From positions 31,057 through 95,056 of the forward strand of contig PLYO01000036.1 of NCBI GenBank assembly GCA_003151825.1: 64,000 nucleotides of DNA, in the 5' to 3' direction. The notes below the pieces were generated by a model. It was not told where the DNA came from, made no database searches, and saw only the letters and a list, made by a program, of their open reading frames with translations. Made by a program: the position numbers and the translations under genes. Positions 1 through 8,259 of this stretch are shown here, in pieces; positions within the stretch are counted from its first letter, which is position 1, and every line of letters begins with the position of its first letter. The stretch is from Ignavibacteriota bacterium. Its GTDB lineage: Bacteria > Bacteroidota > Ignavibacteria > Palsa-1295.

Positions 1-120
1 GCGCCATTTGATTTCATTGTGCAGGGATCATACATGCCTATACTGGCAGCGGTCTGTTTACACTCTCAACGCTCGCAACTAAATTATTACGTATAAAGAG
101 CACAAATGTTTCAGGCAATT
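1..120. repeat. Dispersed repeat, copy 1 (partner at 29653-29810)
   Basis: The stretch from the first base contains a block that recurs at 29653. Both begin with the same 'cgccatttgatttca' word, share a 'gtgcagggg/gat' core, and end in 'cactctcaacgctcg'. A second shared block ('gaacaaat...t.aggcaat') lies about 20-50 bases further on in both. Neither copy keeps a convincing reading frame. In both places the repeat lies downstream, on the minus strand, of a decayed T9SS C-terminal domain (263-382 and 30136-30205), so it is probably the shared 3' flank of one gene family. Confidence 0.75.
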
Positions 121-262
121 ATAAGATTTTTGTCATTTTTATCCAAATTGCTTAAATTAGCCTAAAATCGCAAATTTTGCCGTTGTGTGGTCGATGCTCC
201 TCGCTCCACTGTCCCGGAGAGCCTGCCCCAGCTTGACTGGGTGGGGGACGACTCAAGCCGCG

Positions 263-382
263 CTACTGCAAATGCACCAAACTTACTCGCTGGGTGTGCC
301 CGCCCACATTCACTACGCACTCATACATCCCATCCGTGAGGCCCGGAGGCATATCCCACACGAACGAATGCTCGCCCTTAAT
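263..382 (-). pseudogene. 3' remnant of a T9SS-secreted protein gene
   Basis: The minus strand is open from about 382 down to a TAG at 263-265. It reads like the end of a T9SS type A sorting domain: GEHSFVWDMPPGL, then GMYECVVNVGG, then QRVSLVHLQ and stop. Spacing and residues match intact sorting domains elsewhere in the window (for example the end of 55766-58063). There is no start and no upstream body, because the nuclease gene at 447-1994 begins just beyond. A signal-peptide-like start on the same strand lies on the far side of that gene (1995-2072). I infer one gene was interrupted. Confidence 0.65.
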
Positions 383-446
383 TCAGCGAACCCTCTTTTG
401 TCGAAGTGGGTTCGAGGTGTTTCAAGACAAAACATAATAAGAAGAT

Positions 447-1994
447 ATGGCGAGAGCAAACCTTGACGCACTCATACCGAGAGAGGATTTTAAGGCCGAG
501 GATGCCGTTATTGATGCTGGGAAGAAGAAAGGCCAGGTATCACTCCAAGATTTGGAGGAAACGGGGTGGTTTTACAAGAGCCTTCGAAAGCCGGATTTTC
601 AGAGGGAGACTAGCGAATGGACACCAGCCAAGATTTGCGGCTTCGTGAAGACATTTTTGGATGGCGACCTTATCCCTTCGCTGATTCTCTGGAGAAATGA
701 GAAGGGCTACACTTTTGTGATAGATGGCTCCCATAGAATTAGTGCTCTCCTCGCGTGGATAAACGATGATTATGGGGATGGAGCAATTTCTAAGCGTTTT
801 TTCGAAGAGGTAATCCCAGAGGAGCAGTTGGAGATCGCTGCAAAAACACGAAAACTAATTCGAGTGGCAATAGGCCCATATAGTGACTACATTCTCGCCC
901 ATAAATCACCCGAAAAAGTTCGGCAGGATATTCTAGGGAGAATACCTAAACTAGGAACGTTGGCGATAGACCTTCAATGGGTAGAGGGGAACTCTGATAA
1001 AGCAGAAGCGTCATTTCTTAAAATCAATCAGCTGGCCTCCCCCATAAATAAGACCGAATTAGCGCTCATAAATGCTCGGAAACTTCCTTCAGGTCTTGCT
1101 ACACGAGGAATATTAAAGAGTGGTAGAGGGCAACAATATTGGGATCGGTTCGAAGTGAAGCCAAGACTCAAGCAAGTTTCCGAGCAGACTAATAAAATTC
1201 TTTTTGCTCCCCCAATAAAGGAACCTATCAAGACTGTTGATTTGCCGATTGCGGGGCACGGGTACTCTGCGGATACTCTCCCTTTAGTTCTTGGCTTCGT
1301 TGAAAGCGTGAATAGGGATGCTGACGGAAAGATTTCAGATGCTGTTGACACAGACGGTAGAATTACACTCGACTACCTTGAAAAATGCCTTCATATAGCC
1401 CAACGAATTAGCAGCAAGGAGCCATTTTCACTCGGGCTTCACCCAGCTATTTACTTCTATTCGCAGGAAGGCAAGTATAAGGCCGCCTCATTTCGAGCTG
1501 TTATTGATTTTATTGCTGAGTTAGAAAAAACCGACGCATTCGATGACTTCACCGATGCGCGAGCGCGGATTGAAAATTTCCTTTTTGATAATGATCAATT
1601 TATTCAGCAGATTGTAAGGAAGCATAGGGGAGCGGTGAGGGCTGCTCCTCACATAAAAAACTTTTTCTTATTTCTGATGAAAAAGTTTTTGGAAGGAAAA
1701 ACAGCCGACGAGATAATAAAAAATGAAATCGCCAAAAGTGATTTTAACTATCTAACCGTATCACCCTCCCCGAATCTGACGGAATATGGAAAGGAAATTC
1801 CGACTGAAGTGAAGAATCTTACATTCTTAAGTCAGGCAGTGCCGGGAACAATTAAGTGTGGTATTTGCCAGGGTTTTCTTGATTCAAAATCGATGTCTTA
1901 TGACCACATTACACGCAAGAGAGAAGGCGGAACAGGCAACCCAGAGAACGTGCAGTTAGCTCACTTCTATTGTAATACCACATATAAGAATTAA
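447..1994 (+). CDS. DUF262 (ParB-like) / HNH nuclease, probable phage-defence protein
   Basis: This 515-residue protein joins an N-terminal DUF262/GmrS-type ParB-like domain to a C-terminal HNH nuclease. The N-terminal signature VIDGSHRISA lies at residues 91-100. The HNH motif begins at residue 471 with CGIC, followed by YDHITRK (His487), Asn near 499 and HFYCN at the end, so a Cys4-type zinc site is likely. DUF262 proteins with HNH domains are known in GmrSD-like type IV restriction and related single-gene defence systems. That role is inferred here. The ATG at 447 follows a purine-rich aagaag. The gene looks richer in A+T than its neighbours and sits between two fragments of a T9SS gene, which suggests acquisition by transfer. 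Confidence 0.8.
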   Translation: MARANLDALIPREDFKAEDAVIDAGKKKGQVSLQDLEETGWFYKSLRKPDFQRETSEWTPAKICGFVKTFLDGDLIPSLILWRNEKGYTFVIDGSHRISALLAWINDDYGDGAISKRFFEEVIPEEQLEIAAKTRKLIRVAIGPYSDYILAHKSPEKVRQDILGRIPKLGTLAIDLQWVEGNSDKAEASFLKINQLASPINKTELALINARKLPSGLATRGILKSGRGQQYWDRFEVKPRLKQVSEQTNKILFAPPIKEPIKTVDLPIAGHGYSADTLPLVLGFVESVNRDADGKISDAVDTDGRITLDYLEKCLHIAQRISSKEPFSLGLHPAIYFYSQEGKYKAASFRAVIDFIAELEKTDAFDDFTDARARIENFLFDNDQFIQQIVRKHRGAVRAAPHIKNFFLFLMKKFLEGKTADEIIKNEIAKSDFNYLTVSPSPNLTEYGKEIPTEVKNLTFLSQAVPGTIKCGICQGFLDSKSMSYDHITRKREGGTGNPENVQLAHFYCNTTYKN

Positions 1995-2072
1995 TCAATT
2001 GTGCTCGCGCCCAAGATCGCTTTGCGCGGCGAGGAGCATGACGAGACCGATAATGGCGAGGGTTCGCTTCAT
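1995..2072 (-). pseudogene. Possible 5' remnant (signal peptide) of the interrupted T9SS gene
   Basis: The minus strand has an ATG at 2072 followed by MKRTLAIIGLVMLLAAQS, a typical positively charged start plus hydrophobic signal-peptide core. The frame closes after 25 codons, exactly where the nuclease gene ends. Together with the T9SS tail at 263-382 on the same strand, this is what the two ends of one interrupted secreted-protein gene would look like. The fragment is short, so chance cannot be excluded. Confidence 0.35.
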
Positions 2073-2174
2073 GAGTGGGGTGGTTAGCTGCTATGGGAAG
2101 CGGTTCGCGGGGGGAATAGTGCCCGGTTGATTTGGAGTGTAAATTCTTTCTTAGCTTATTGTGTTCGACAGGGC

Positions 2175-2399
2175 ATGAACTATCGAGATCGAATCACGAT
2201 CAACCCAAAGCAGCGTGGAGGCCAGCCGTGCATTCGCGGTCTGCGAATCACCGTTTACGATATTCTCGAATATCTTGCGTCCGATATGACTCGCGATGAA
2301 ATCCTCCGCGACTTTCCGTACTTGGAACAAGAGGACATCACCGCGGCGCTTATGTATGCTGCGGACCGCGAGAAGCACATGCTCGTTCATTCTGCGTAA
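2175..2399 (+). CDS. DUF433 family protein (antitoxin-like)
   Basis: This 74-residue protein has the DUF433 pattern: RITINPKQRGGQPCIRGLRI, then a VYDILEYLASDMT segment and an IL-x-DFPYLEQEDI motif leading into a helix with ALMYAADRE. The fold is a small winged helix. DUF433 genes commonly precede DUF5615 genes, and here the DUF5615 gene starts 12 bases downstream. The pair is best read as a toxin-antitoxin-like module with DUF433 as the DNA-binding or antitoxin partner, which is not proven for this family. The ATG at 2175 was chosen because the conserved domain begins there. Confidence 0.85.
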   Translation: MNYRDRITINPKQRGGQPCIRGLRITVYDILEYLASDMTRDEILRDFPYLEQEDITAALMYAADREKHMLVHSA

Positions 2400-2411
2400 A
2401 ACGCTTGAACG

Positions 2412-2747
2412 ATGAAGCTCCTCTTCGATGCCAATCTCTCGCCGCGACTCGTGAGCTTGCTCGGCGATCTTTTTCCTGGTTCCACGCATGTGGAAGACTT
2501 CGCCAATTTGGATGCAGATGACGATGAAGTATGGGCCTACGCGCTGCAGAATGAATATGTGATTGTCACAAAAGACGCCGATTTCGATACCATGAGTAGG
2601 CTTGCCATTTATTCTCCAAAAATTGTCTGGATTCGACGAGGCAATTGTTCAACTTCTCTCATCGAGCACATTCTTCGCACGAATTTCGAGAGTGTTTCCG
2701 CGCTCTGTGACGAAGCAAGCGAGCTTTCAGTGCTAGTTCTGTATTGA
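2412..2747 (+). CDS. DUF5615 PIN-like protein (toxin-like)
   Basis: The 111-residue product matches the DUF5615 PIN-like family. It starts MKLLFDANLS with the first acidic residue, continues through GSTHVEDF, and has VIVTKDADFDTMS in the middle, the second acidic cluster expected of a PIN-like nuclease fold. It ends in a hydrophobic strand. It lies directly behind the DUF433 gene, the usual arrangement for this pair. A ribonuclease-type toxin role follows from the fold and the pairing, not from direct evidence. Confidence 0.85.
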   Translation: MKLLFDANLSPRLVSLLGDLFPGSTHVEDFANLDADDDEVWAYALQNEYVIVTKDADFDTMSRLAIYSPKIVWIRRGNCSTSLIEHILRTNFESVSALCDEASELSVLVLY

Positions 2748-2758
2748 AAGTTCCAGCA

Positions 2759-3541
2759 TCACACACGCCGCCAATGATATTCCGCTTCCAGCGCCGCAAG
2801 CTGCTCCTTCGTATTCACGCCGCTCACTTCGATGGGATCTGAAGTGGTAACGACGGCAACGGCTCCCAATCCAAATTGCTCGATGATAAGCGCGAAAGCA
2901 TCGGTGAGGTAGTATTCGGACTGCGCGTTTTTGCGGTCGATGCGCTTTAAGACATCGAAGAGAATCTTCGCATCGAAAACATAGATGCCGCTATTGATCT
3001 CGTTTATTTTTTTCTCGTCCGGCGTGGCGTCTTTTTCTTCGACGATTTTTTGTAAGCTGCCCGTATCTGTTCGGACAATGCGCCCATAGCCGGTTGGGTC
3101 GGGTAAAAGGACGGAAAGGACGGAAGCGATGGCATTCTTGGCGCGATGCTCTTTGATCAGACGAGAGGCAGTTTCAAGCGTGAGTAATGGAACATCGCCG
3201 GAAAGAATGAGCACATCGCCGCTGAAACCATCTAATTGCTGCTCGGCTTGCTGAACGGCGTGTCCGGTGCCAAGCTGCTCCTCTTGAATGGCTATCTTCG
3301 CATCGGGAAATTTATTGCTCAAGTATGCCGCGACGGCTTCACGGCCATAACCGATTATGCAAATGATTGGCGATGCCTGGACTTTATCGCACAATCTCAC
3401 AACATGTCCCAGCATTGGCTCGCTGCCGATGGGATAAAGCACTTTTGGTAAGGATGGATCCTGCATCCGCTTGCCTTGACCTGCAGCCATAATGACAGAA
3501 GCGAGCGCGCGATTCGGAACCTCGCCTTTATTGGAATGCAC
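2759..3541 (-). CDS. glmU: UDP-N-acetylglucosamine pyrophosphorylase domain protein (GlmU N-terminal type)
   Basis: This 260-residue nucleotidyltransferase carries the GlmU uridylyltransferase signatures: VIMAAGQGKRM with a PKVLYPI lysine motif near the N terminus, QLGTGHAVQQA, LSGDVPLL, GYGRIVR, and EINSGIYVFD. It should convert GlcNAc-1-phosphate and UTP to UDP-GlcNAc for peptidoglycan and lipopolysaccharide. Full GlmU has about 450 residues with a C-terminal left-handed beta-helix acetyltransferase. Here the frame stops at the end of the pyrophosphorylase domain, so acetylation of GlcN-1-phosphate must be done by another protein. The sugar specificity could differ. Confidence 0.8.
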   Translation of the reverse strand: MHSNKGEVPNRALASVIMAAGQGKRMQDPSLPKVLYPIGSEPMLGHVVRLCDKVQASPIICIIGYGREAVAAYLSNKFPDAKIAIQEEQLGTGHAVQQAEQQLDGFSGDVLILSGDVPLLTLETASRLIKEHRAKNAIASVLSVLLPDPTGYGRIVRTDTGSLQKIVEEKDATPDEKKINEINSGIYVFDAKILFDVLKRIDRKNAQSEYYLTDAFALIIEQFGLGAVAVVTTSDPIEVSGVNTKEQLAALEAEYHWRRV

Positions 3542-3574
3542 TTACGTGTGTTAGAATAGAACTGGTATTAAAGT

Positions 3575-3653
3575 GTCATTCCCGCGAAAGCGGGAATCCA
3601 TTTTTAGATTATCTCAACTCGTGAGTCTGGATTCCCGCTTTCGCGGGAATGAC
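3575..3653. repeat. Palindromic repeat with 26-base inverted arms
   Basis: Two 26-base arms (3575-3600 and 3628-3653) are inverted copies of each other. Each arm contains its own hairpin, attcccgc-gaaa-gcgggaat. This double palindrome resembles dispersed REP/dRS3-type repeats found in many genomes. It lies between the convergently unrelated ends of panD and the pyrophosphorylase gene start, where it could also affect transcript ends. Confidence 0.9.
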
Positions 3654-3680
3654 ATATAAAAAACTGTGTGACACTACACC

Positions 3681-4070
3681 TTAATTAACCGTCGAAAATG
3701 CTTGAGTGTTATCAGTTATCTTCTTGATTCTATTGGCTTTATCGACTTGCACAATCGTAGGCCGATGATAACGGAGTTCCTCGACATCCTCATATTCACC
3801 GTAGGTAATGATGATAATTTCGTCGCCAATCGAGCCGCGCCGAGCGGCAGCGCCATTCAAGCAAACCACGCCAGAACCAGCAGGGCCTTCGATAAGATAG
3901 GTCTCGAAACGCTCGCCATTATTATTATTGACGATGGATACTTTTTCATAAGGCAGCATATCGGCGGCGCGCATCAGCTCGGCGTCAAGCGTGAGCGAGC
4001 CTTCGTAATATAGCTCCGCCTGCGTCACGGTGGCGCGATGGATCTTTGATTTGAAAAGTATGCGTTTCAT
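3681..4070 (-). CDS. panD: Aspartate 1-decarboxylase
   Basis: PanD makes beta-alanine from aspartate for pantothenate and CoA synthesis. The precursor self-cleaves at a Gly-Ser bond to form a pyruvoyl cofactor. The site is visible as YYEGSLT near residue 24, and the NNNNGERFETY segment carries the conserved active-site tyrosine. Length (129 residues) is normal. I start at the ATG at 4070 (MKRILFKSKIHRA), which matches family N termini; a TTG four codons upstream would overlap panC. It follows panC directly, forming a pantothenate operon. Confidence 0.93.
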   Translation of the reverse strand: MKRILFKSKIHRATVTQAELYYEGSLTLDAELMRAADMLPYEKVSIVNNNNGERFETYLIEGPAGSGVVCLNGAAARRGSIGDEIIIITYGEYEDVEELRYHRPTIVQVDKANRIKKITDNTQAFSTVN

Positions 4071-4078
4071 AAAAAGCC

Positions 4079-4924
4079 TCAAATTGGAATGTTATCGATA
4101 AGGCGCGTGGCCCCTATATTTGCGGCAATAATGATAGTACATAAGCCTGTCGATTCAAACGAGCTAATTGGCTGAAATGTTTCGGAATTGACGATATCGA
4201 GGTAATCGAGCAGTCCATTTGGCGCAATTCGATGAAATTCGTGGGTTCCTGCCGCTTTTGCGCTTGCAACATCCTGTCGATCGCGCAATGAATCCCGCAT
4301 GAAGAAAAGTGTCTTCGAAAGCGCAACAGCTTCCTTACGATCATCGGCGTTTAGATAGCGATTTCTCGAACTGAGCGCGAGACCATCCTTTTCACGAATT
4401 GTTGATCCGGCAATAATTTCAATAGGGAATGCCAGGTCCGCAACAAGCTTTCGGATAACCGCCAATTGCTGCGCATCCTTTTGCCCGAAATACCCCGCTT
4501 GTGGTTGAACGATGTTGAAAAGAATCGAAACGACGGTAGCGACGCCATCGAAATGTCCTGGCCGTCGAGCGCCTTCATAAAGATTAGTGATTGCATCCAG
4601 ATGGATTCGCGTGTCATGTGCGGCCGGATAAATCTGCTGAACCGATGGAGCGAAAAGGAATTCGACCTCTTCTTCAACAAGCAAGCTCGCATCTGCCTCC
4701 ATAGTGCGCGGATATTTTTCGAAATCCTCCGATGGCCCGAACTGCGTGGGGTTCACGAAAATGCTGACGACCGTTACATCGGTATGCTGTTTCGACATCC
4801 GGACGAGCGAGAGATGCCCTTCGTGCAACGCGCCCATCGTGGGCACGAAGCCAATGCTTTTCCCTTGCTCCCGCTGGAGTGCGAGGGCGTGACGAAGCTC
4901 GGTGACAGTGGTGATGGTGCGCAT
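4079..4924 (-). CDS. panC: Pantoate-beta-alanine ligase (pantothenate synthetase)
   Basis: PanC condenses pantoate with beta-alanine using ATP. The nucleotidyltransferase HIGH-type motif is visible as FVPTMGALHEGH (residues 26-37), with FVNPTQF, GYFGQKDAQQ and the KMSKS-equivalent REKDGLALSSRN further on. The 281-residue length is typical. It lies between arginase (ending one base upstream) and panD, and together with PanD it supplies the last steps to pantothenate. Confidence 0.95.
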   Translation of the reverse strand: MRTITTVTELRHALALQREQGKSIGFVPTMGALHEGHLSLVRMSKQHTDVTVVSIFVNPTQFGPSEDFEKYPRTMEADASLLVEEEVEFLFAPSVQQIYPAAHDTRIHLDAITNLYEGARRPGHFDGVATVVSILFNIVQPQAGYFGQKDAQQLAVIRKLVADLAFPIEIIAGSTIREKDGLALSSRNRYLNADDRKEAVALSKTLFFMRDSLRDRQDVASAKAAGTHEFHRIAPNGLLDYLDIVNSETFQPISSFESTGLCTIIIAANIGATRLIDNIPI

Positions 4925-5878
4925 TTATAATATTCGCTTGCCCATACTGCTCGCAATAAGCCCTGCGGCGAATTCCGCGCTCGCGTTGCGCACATCGAGA
5001 ATGGGATTTACTTCAGCTATCTCCATCGACGCCATGTAGCCCGTATCGGCAATGACTTCCATAATAAGGTGCGCCTCACGATACGTGAGTCCACCGGGTA
5101 CGGGCGTTCCGACTCCGCTTGCGATCGCCGGATCGACCACATCGAGATCGAAACTGACGTGTAAGTGATCGACTTTTTTTCGCATCGAATCAACAGCTTT
5201 TGTAATAAGCATGTAAACGCCTTGCTTGTCGAGATCAGCCATCGTGTGTGCTTCGATTTTGAGCTTGCGAATAAGCGCGCGCTCGCCTTCATCGACCGAG
5301 CGAAGGCCAATATAGATTAGCTGATCGGGCTGGAGTTTTGGCCCGTTACCTCCGATATTCGTAAGCGTCTTTGTTCCCATACCGAGCGCAACCGCAACCG
5401 GCATCCCATGGATATTTCCGCTCGGCGAAGTTTCGGGAACGTTAATGTCGGCATGGGCATCGATCCAAATTACGCCAAGCCGTTTCTTCAGCCTTTTGCA
5501 GTGTGCTGCAATCCCGGCAATCGTTCCAATGGCCATCGAATGATCGCCGCCGAGCACCAGAGGGAATTCGCCACGATCGAGCGCGGATTCTACTTCGGAG
5601 GCAAGCAAGGTACACGCATTTGCAATCTCTGGCAAATAGGGAAGCGTTACGTCTTCGATTTCCTGGACTTCCGCATTGCGAATTTCGATATCGCCGGCAT
5701 CGATTACATGGTATCCAAGCGCGCGAAGTTTCTCGCTCACGCCAGCAATGCGCAGCGCGGAAGGTCCCATATCCACTCCACGCCGGCCCGCGCCCAAGTC
5801 CATCGGGAAGCCGATGAGACGCACAGAACCGGGATTACGCGCATGATCGGTCATGCGCGGCGGATTGGATGGATTCAC
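4925..5878 (-). CDS. rocF: Arginase (ureohydrolase family)
   Basis: The 317-residue protein has the three manganese-binding motifs of the ureohydrolase family: GGDHS (110-114), DAHAD (140-144) and SFDLDVVDP (242-250). The N-terminal [20 protein letters not shown] and C-terminal [13 protein letters not shown] match arginases better than agmatinases. It would hydrolyse arginine to ornithine and urea. Its stop directly abuts the panC start, so the genes are probably co-transcribed. A later ATG at codon 9 is an alternative start. Confidence 0.9.
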   Translation of the reverse strand: MNPSNPPRMTDHARNPGSVRLIGFPMDLGAGRRGVDMGPSALRIAGVSEKLRALGYHVIDAGDIEIRNAEVQEIEDVTLPYLPEIANACTLLASEVESALDRGEFPLVLGGDHSMAIGTIAGIAAHCKRLKKRLGVIWIDAHADINVPETSPSGNIHGMPVAVALGMGTKTLTNIGGNGPKLQPDQLIYIGLRSVDEGERALIRKLKIEAHTMADLDKQGVYMLITKAVDSMRKKVDHLHVSFDLDVVDPAIASGVGTPVPGGLTYREAHLIMEVIADTGYMASMEIAEVNPILDVRNASAEFAAGLIASSMGKRIL

Positions 5879-5907
5879 GGGATGAACGTTGGAGATTTTG
5901 TCTTCAT

Positions 5908-6034
5908 GTCATTGCGAGGAGAATAAAACGACCGGAGGGAGTTTTATTCGACGAAGCAATCTTTTCAGGAATAGCGAGAGATTGCTTCGTCAAAATTGCT
6001 CCACTATCGTTCCGCAATTTCTCCTCGCAATGAC
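5908..6034. repeat. Nested inverted repeat overlapping the accD 3' end
   Basis: Outer arms gtcattgcgaggaga (5908-5922) and tctcctcgcaatgac (6020-6034) are perfect inverted copies. Inside lies a second pair, gacgaagcaatct and agattgcttcgtc. The unit resembles a widespread palindromic repeat family. The accD stop codon (6004) falls inside it, so the repeat encodes the last codons of AccD. Confidence 0.9.
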
Positions 6035-6897
6035 GGATTGGAAAGATGGTTCAGAACTCTGGATATCGTCGCTTTCAATTCCTTCCGGTGCGAAATAATA
6101 TCGATGAAACCATGCTCCTGCACGAACTCCGAGCGCTGGAAACCCGTGGGAAGCTTTTTGTGAATCGTCTGCTCGACGACACGCGGCCCGGCGAAGGCAA
6201 TGAGCGCTTTTGGCTCGGCAATGTTCACATCGCCGAGCATGGCGTAGCTGGCCGTTACGCCGCCTGTTGTCGGGTCGGTAAGTACGGAGATATACGGCAG
6301 TTTCGCTTCCGCAAATTGCGCGAGTTTGGCGCTTGTTTTTGCAAGCTGCATGAGCGAAATTGCCGCTTCCTGCATGCGCGCGCCACCGGAACTCGAGACC
6401 ATGATAAATGGCAATCGTCGGTCCATCGCAACGTCAATAGCACGCGCAAATTTTTCGCCGACGACCGATCCCATCGAACCGCCGACATAGGCAAAATCCA
6501 TTACGCCCATCGCTACAGGACGCGCATCGAGATGTCCGGTTCCCACCCGAATCGCTTCATGCAAATGTGTTTTCCGTTCGGCATCGGCAATGCGGGCAGG
6601 GTACGGCTTCGAATCGACAAAGCCCAGCGGATCGGCGGGACGCAAGTCCGCCGCGATTTCTTCTTCGAGTCCATCATCGAGCAAAATCCGGAAATATTCC
6701 GTGCTCCCGATGCGGAAATGTTTATTGCAATTCGGGCAAGTGTAAAGGTTTTCCTCGATTACCTTCTGGTAGAGGATTTCCTTGCACTCGGAGCATTTTG
6801 CCCAGACGCCATCCGGCATGTCGCGCGGGGCAGCGTTGCCGCCGTCCTGCCCCTTGCGGGACTCGATATTTTCCTTCGATCGGGTAAACCAGGCCAT
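6004..6897 (-). CDS. accD: Acetyl-CoA carboxylase carboxyltransferase beta subunit
   Basis: AccD with AccA transfers CO2 from carboxybiotin to acetyl-CoA to make malonyl-CoA. The N-terminal zinc ribbon is clear (Cys35, Cys38, Cys54, Cys57 in WAKCSEC and YTCPNC). The crotonase-like body follows with FMVSSSGGARMQE-type sequence and TDPTTGGVTASYAMLGD. Length (297 residues) is normal. The final residues SLRGEIAER are encoded by the palindromic repeat at 5908-6034, so the natural C terminus has been replaced. No accA lies nearby. Confidence 0.95.
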   Translation of the reverse strand: MAWFTRSKENIESRKGQDGGNAAPRDMPDGVWAKCSECKEILYQKVIEENLYTCPNCNKHFRIGSTEYFRILLDDGLEEEIAADLRPADPLGFVDSKPYPARIADAERKTHLHEAIRVGTGHLDARPVAMGVMDFAYVGGSMGSVVGEKFARAIDVAMDRRLPFIMVSSSGGARMQEAAISLMQLAKTSAKLAQFAEAKLPYISVLTDPTTGGVTASYAMLGDVNIAEPKALIAFAGPRVVEQTIHKKLPTGFQRSEFVQEHGFIDIISHRKELKATISRVLNHLSNPSLRGEIAER

Positions 6898-7020
6898 GAG
6901 GAAGAGTATAACGAAGAAGAGGCAAGGGAAGTGCGTACCTGTCAGAAACCTATTCGGCTAAACTAAGTTTTGAAGTTAGGAACGGGGATCGTTTCCATTC
7001 GTTATATCCCTATCATCAAA

Positions 7021-7386
7021 ATGCGATTTATGAATAATACGAGAAATCTCACTATCCTGATTTTAGGAGCGTTACTTATTGCCGCTTGCTCAAAGCAAGA
7101 TCGGGTTCAGCCACCTGCGGCGGACACATCGAATATTTCTGCCGGGCCTGTCAAGGAAGGATCGGGCAAGGGAATCGTCCGTGCGATTGACACCGGAGCC
7201 AGAACCATCACGCTCGATCACGGCACAATCCCGAACGTGATGGATGCCATGACGATGGAATACTATTGCGATCAGCCCAAGTCGTTACGCGAGTTAAAAG
7301 TGGGGGATTCGGTCGCGTTTACCTTGCAAGACCGGGGCGAAGGGAATTTTGTTGTGACCCGGATTACATCAATTGCAAAGCTTTAA
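7021..7386 (+). CDS. CusF-like copper-binding lipoprotein
   Basis: The product begins with a lipoprotein signal (hydrophobic core, then LIAACS as lipobox) and continues with a CusF/CusX-type domain: GIVRAIDTGARTITLDHG, MDAMTMEY with the Met pair used for Cu(I)/Ag(I), and LKVGDSVAFTL. It should bind copper or silver in the periplasm. The ATG at 7021 or 7030 gives a proper signal peptide. It heads a plus-strand run of exported metal-related genes reaching 10289. Confidence 0.85.
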   Translation: MRFMNNTRNLTILILGALLIAACSKQDRVQPPAADTSNISAGPVKEGSGKGIVRAIDTGARTITLDHGTIPNVMDAMTMEYYCDQPKSLRELKVGDSVAFTLQDRGEGNFVVTRITSIAKL

Positions 7387-7444
7387 TCACGAGCATAAGC
7401 ATGGCGTGACGAATCATTTTTCCTGCTTCCACGTTTGACTAATT

Positions 7445-7810
7445 ATGAAAGCTAAATTCGCTCGGATTACGCTCGCCGCTCTGGTATTCTTATCCAGCAC
7501 GTTTGCCGTTGCGCCGATGGCTTTTTGCTTTATGAAAGCTGGAACCGCAAGTTGCTGCCAGAACATGGCAACCCATGCGAAGCATTGCAATCACAAGCCG
7601 CCGACGTGCCCAATCTGCGCTTACGACAAGCAGGATGCAACGCCCATTAATAAAACGGACGCTCCAGCACCTTCTTCACCACAGGTTCTACACTTTACGG
7701 TAAGTCCAGCAGTGCTCTCACCATTGCTGGCAATTTCACCGCTAACCGAATCTCGATTTTTCGATAGCAGCCCACCCCGGTTTGTCCTGAACCGCTCGTT
7801 CCGCATCTAA
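7445..7810 (+). CDS. Exported Cys/His-rich small protein, function unknown
   Basis: The 121-residue protein has a cleavable signal peptide (MKAKFARITLAALVFLSS...) followed by a cluster of Cys and His: FCFMKAG, SCCQNMATHAKHCNHKPPTC, PICAYD. The rest is Pro/Ser-rich and low in complexity. I do not recognise a family. The Cys/His cluster and the CusF-like neighbour upstream suggest metal binding in the periplasm. Confidence 0.7.
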   Translation: MKAKFARITLAALVFLSSTFAVAPMAFCFMKAGTASCCQNMATHAKHCNHKPPTCPICAYDKQDATPINKTDAPAPSSPQVLHFTVSPAVLSPLLAISPLTESRFFDSSPPRFVLNRSFRI

Positions 7811-7958
7811 ATAATCCTTTTCCAAATTCCGATACTCGGGCTTTATTGCAGCGCCCGCGTGTCCGGTATGCGCTTGCTTTTTTGTAAAGCTGGCATACCA
7901 ATGGCCCCGTTGGCCGAACGCTGCATTCACATTTTTAAGGACAAAGGATTATATTTTT

Positions 7959-8183
7959 ATGAAAAATCTCATTTTTTCGACAACCCTCGCTATAGGGCTG
8001 CTTACCATTGGGTCGTCGCTTTCCGCGACGGCGAATTTCAAAGCTCCCGCATCGAAAGTGCCTACCTGTAAATGCGATAGCCTCGCCTCTTGCTCTGTCA
8101 AGATGTGCGATAGCTGCGCCGTGTGCTGCGGCAAGGTGTGCGATAGCGGAAGCTGCGCTATGACGATGGCATGCTGCAAATAA
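7959..8183 (+). CDS. Exported Cys-rich peptide (metallothionein-like)
   Basis: This 74-residue protein has a signal peptide (MKNLIFSTTLAIGLLTIGSS) and a mature part with 11 Cys in about 40 residues, arranged as CKC, CSVKMC, CAVCC, CDSGSC and a terminal ACCK. Such density is typical of metal-chelating peptides. It is not obviously homologous to classical bacterial metallothioneins, which are cytoplasmic. A strong hairpin follows at 8194-8228. Confidence 0.75.
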   Translation: MKNLIFSTTLAIGLLTIGSSLSATANFKAPASKVPTCKCDSLASCSVKMCDSCAVCCGKVCDSGSCAMTMACCK

Positions 8184-8193
8184 ATCATAATCG

Positions 8194-8228
8194 GCTTGCC
8201 GGAATATCATTCCGATATTCCGGCAAGC
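8194..8228 (+). terminator. Strong hairpin between metal-cluster genes
   Basis: A perfect 15-base stem (8194-8208 with 8214-8228) closes a five-base loop just after the Cys-rich peptide gene. Only a weak T-run follows (gttaattt), so it may be a terminator, an attenuator or an mRNA stabiliser separating the small peptide gene from the HMA gene at 8260. Confidence 0.75.
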
Positions 8229-8259
8229 GTTAATTTCAAACTTTGAAAGGATTTTTAAA

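Noticed and set aside
185-466. Plus-strand open frame before the nuclease gene
   Set aside because: No domain is visible, and the opposite strand carries the T9SS tail remnant with family-like residues. The frame is accidental.
6046-6966. 306-codon open frame on the plus strand
   Set aside because: It is antisense to accD along its length and its translation is rich in Arg/Cys/His with no domain. It is a shadow of the conserved gene.
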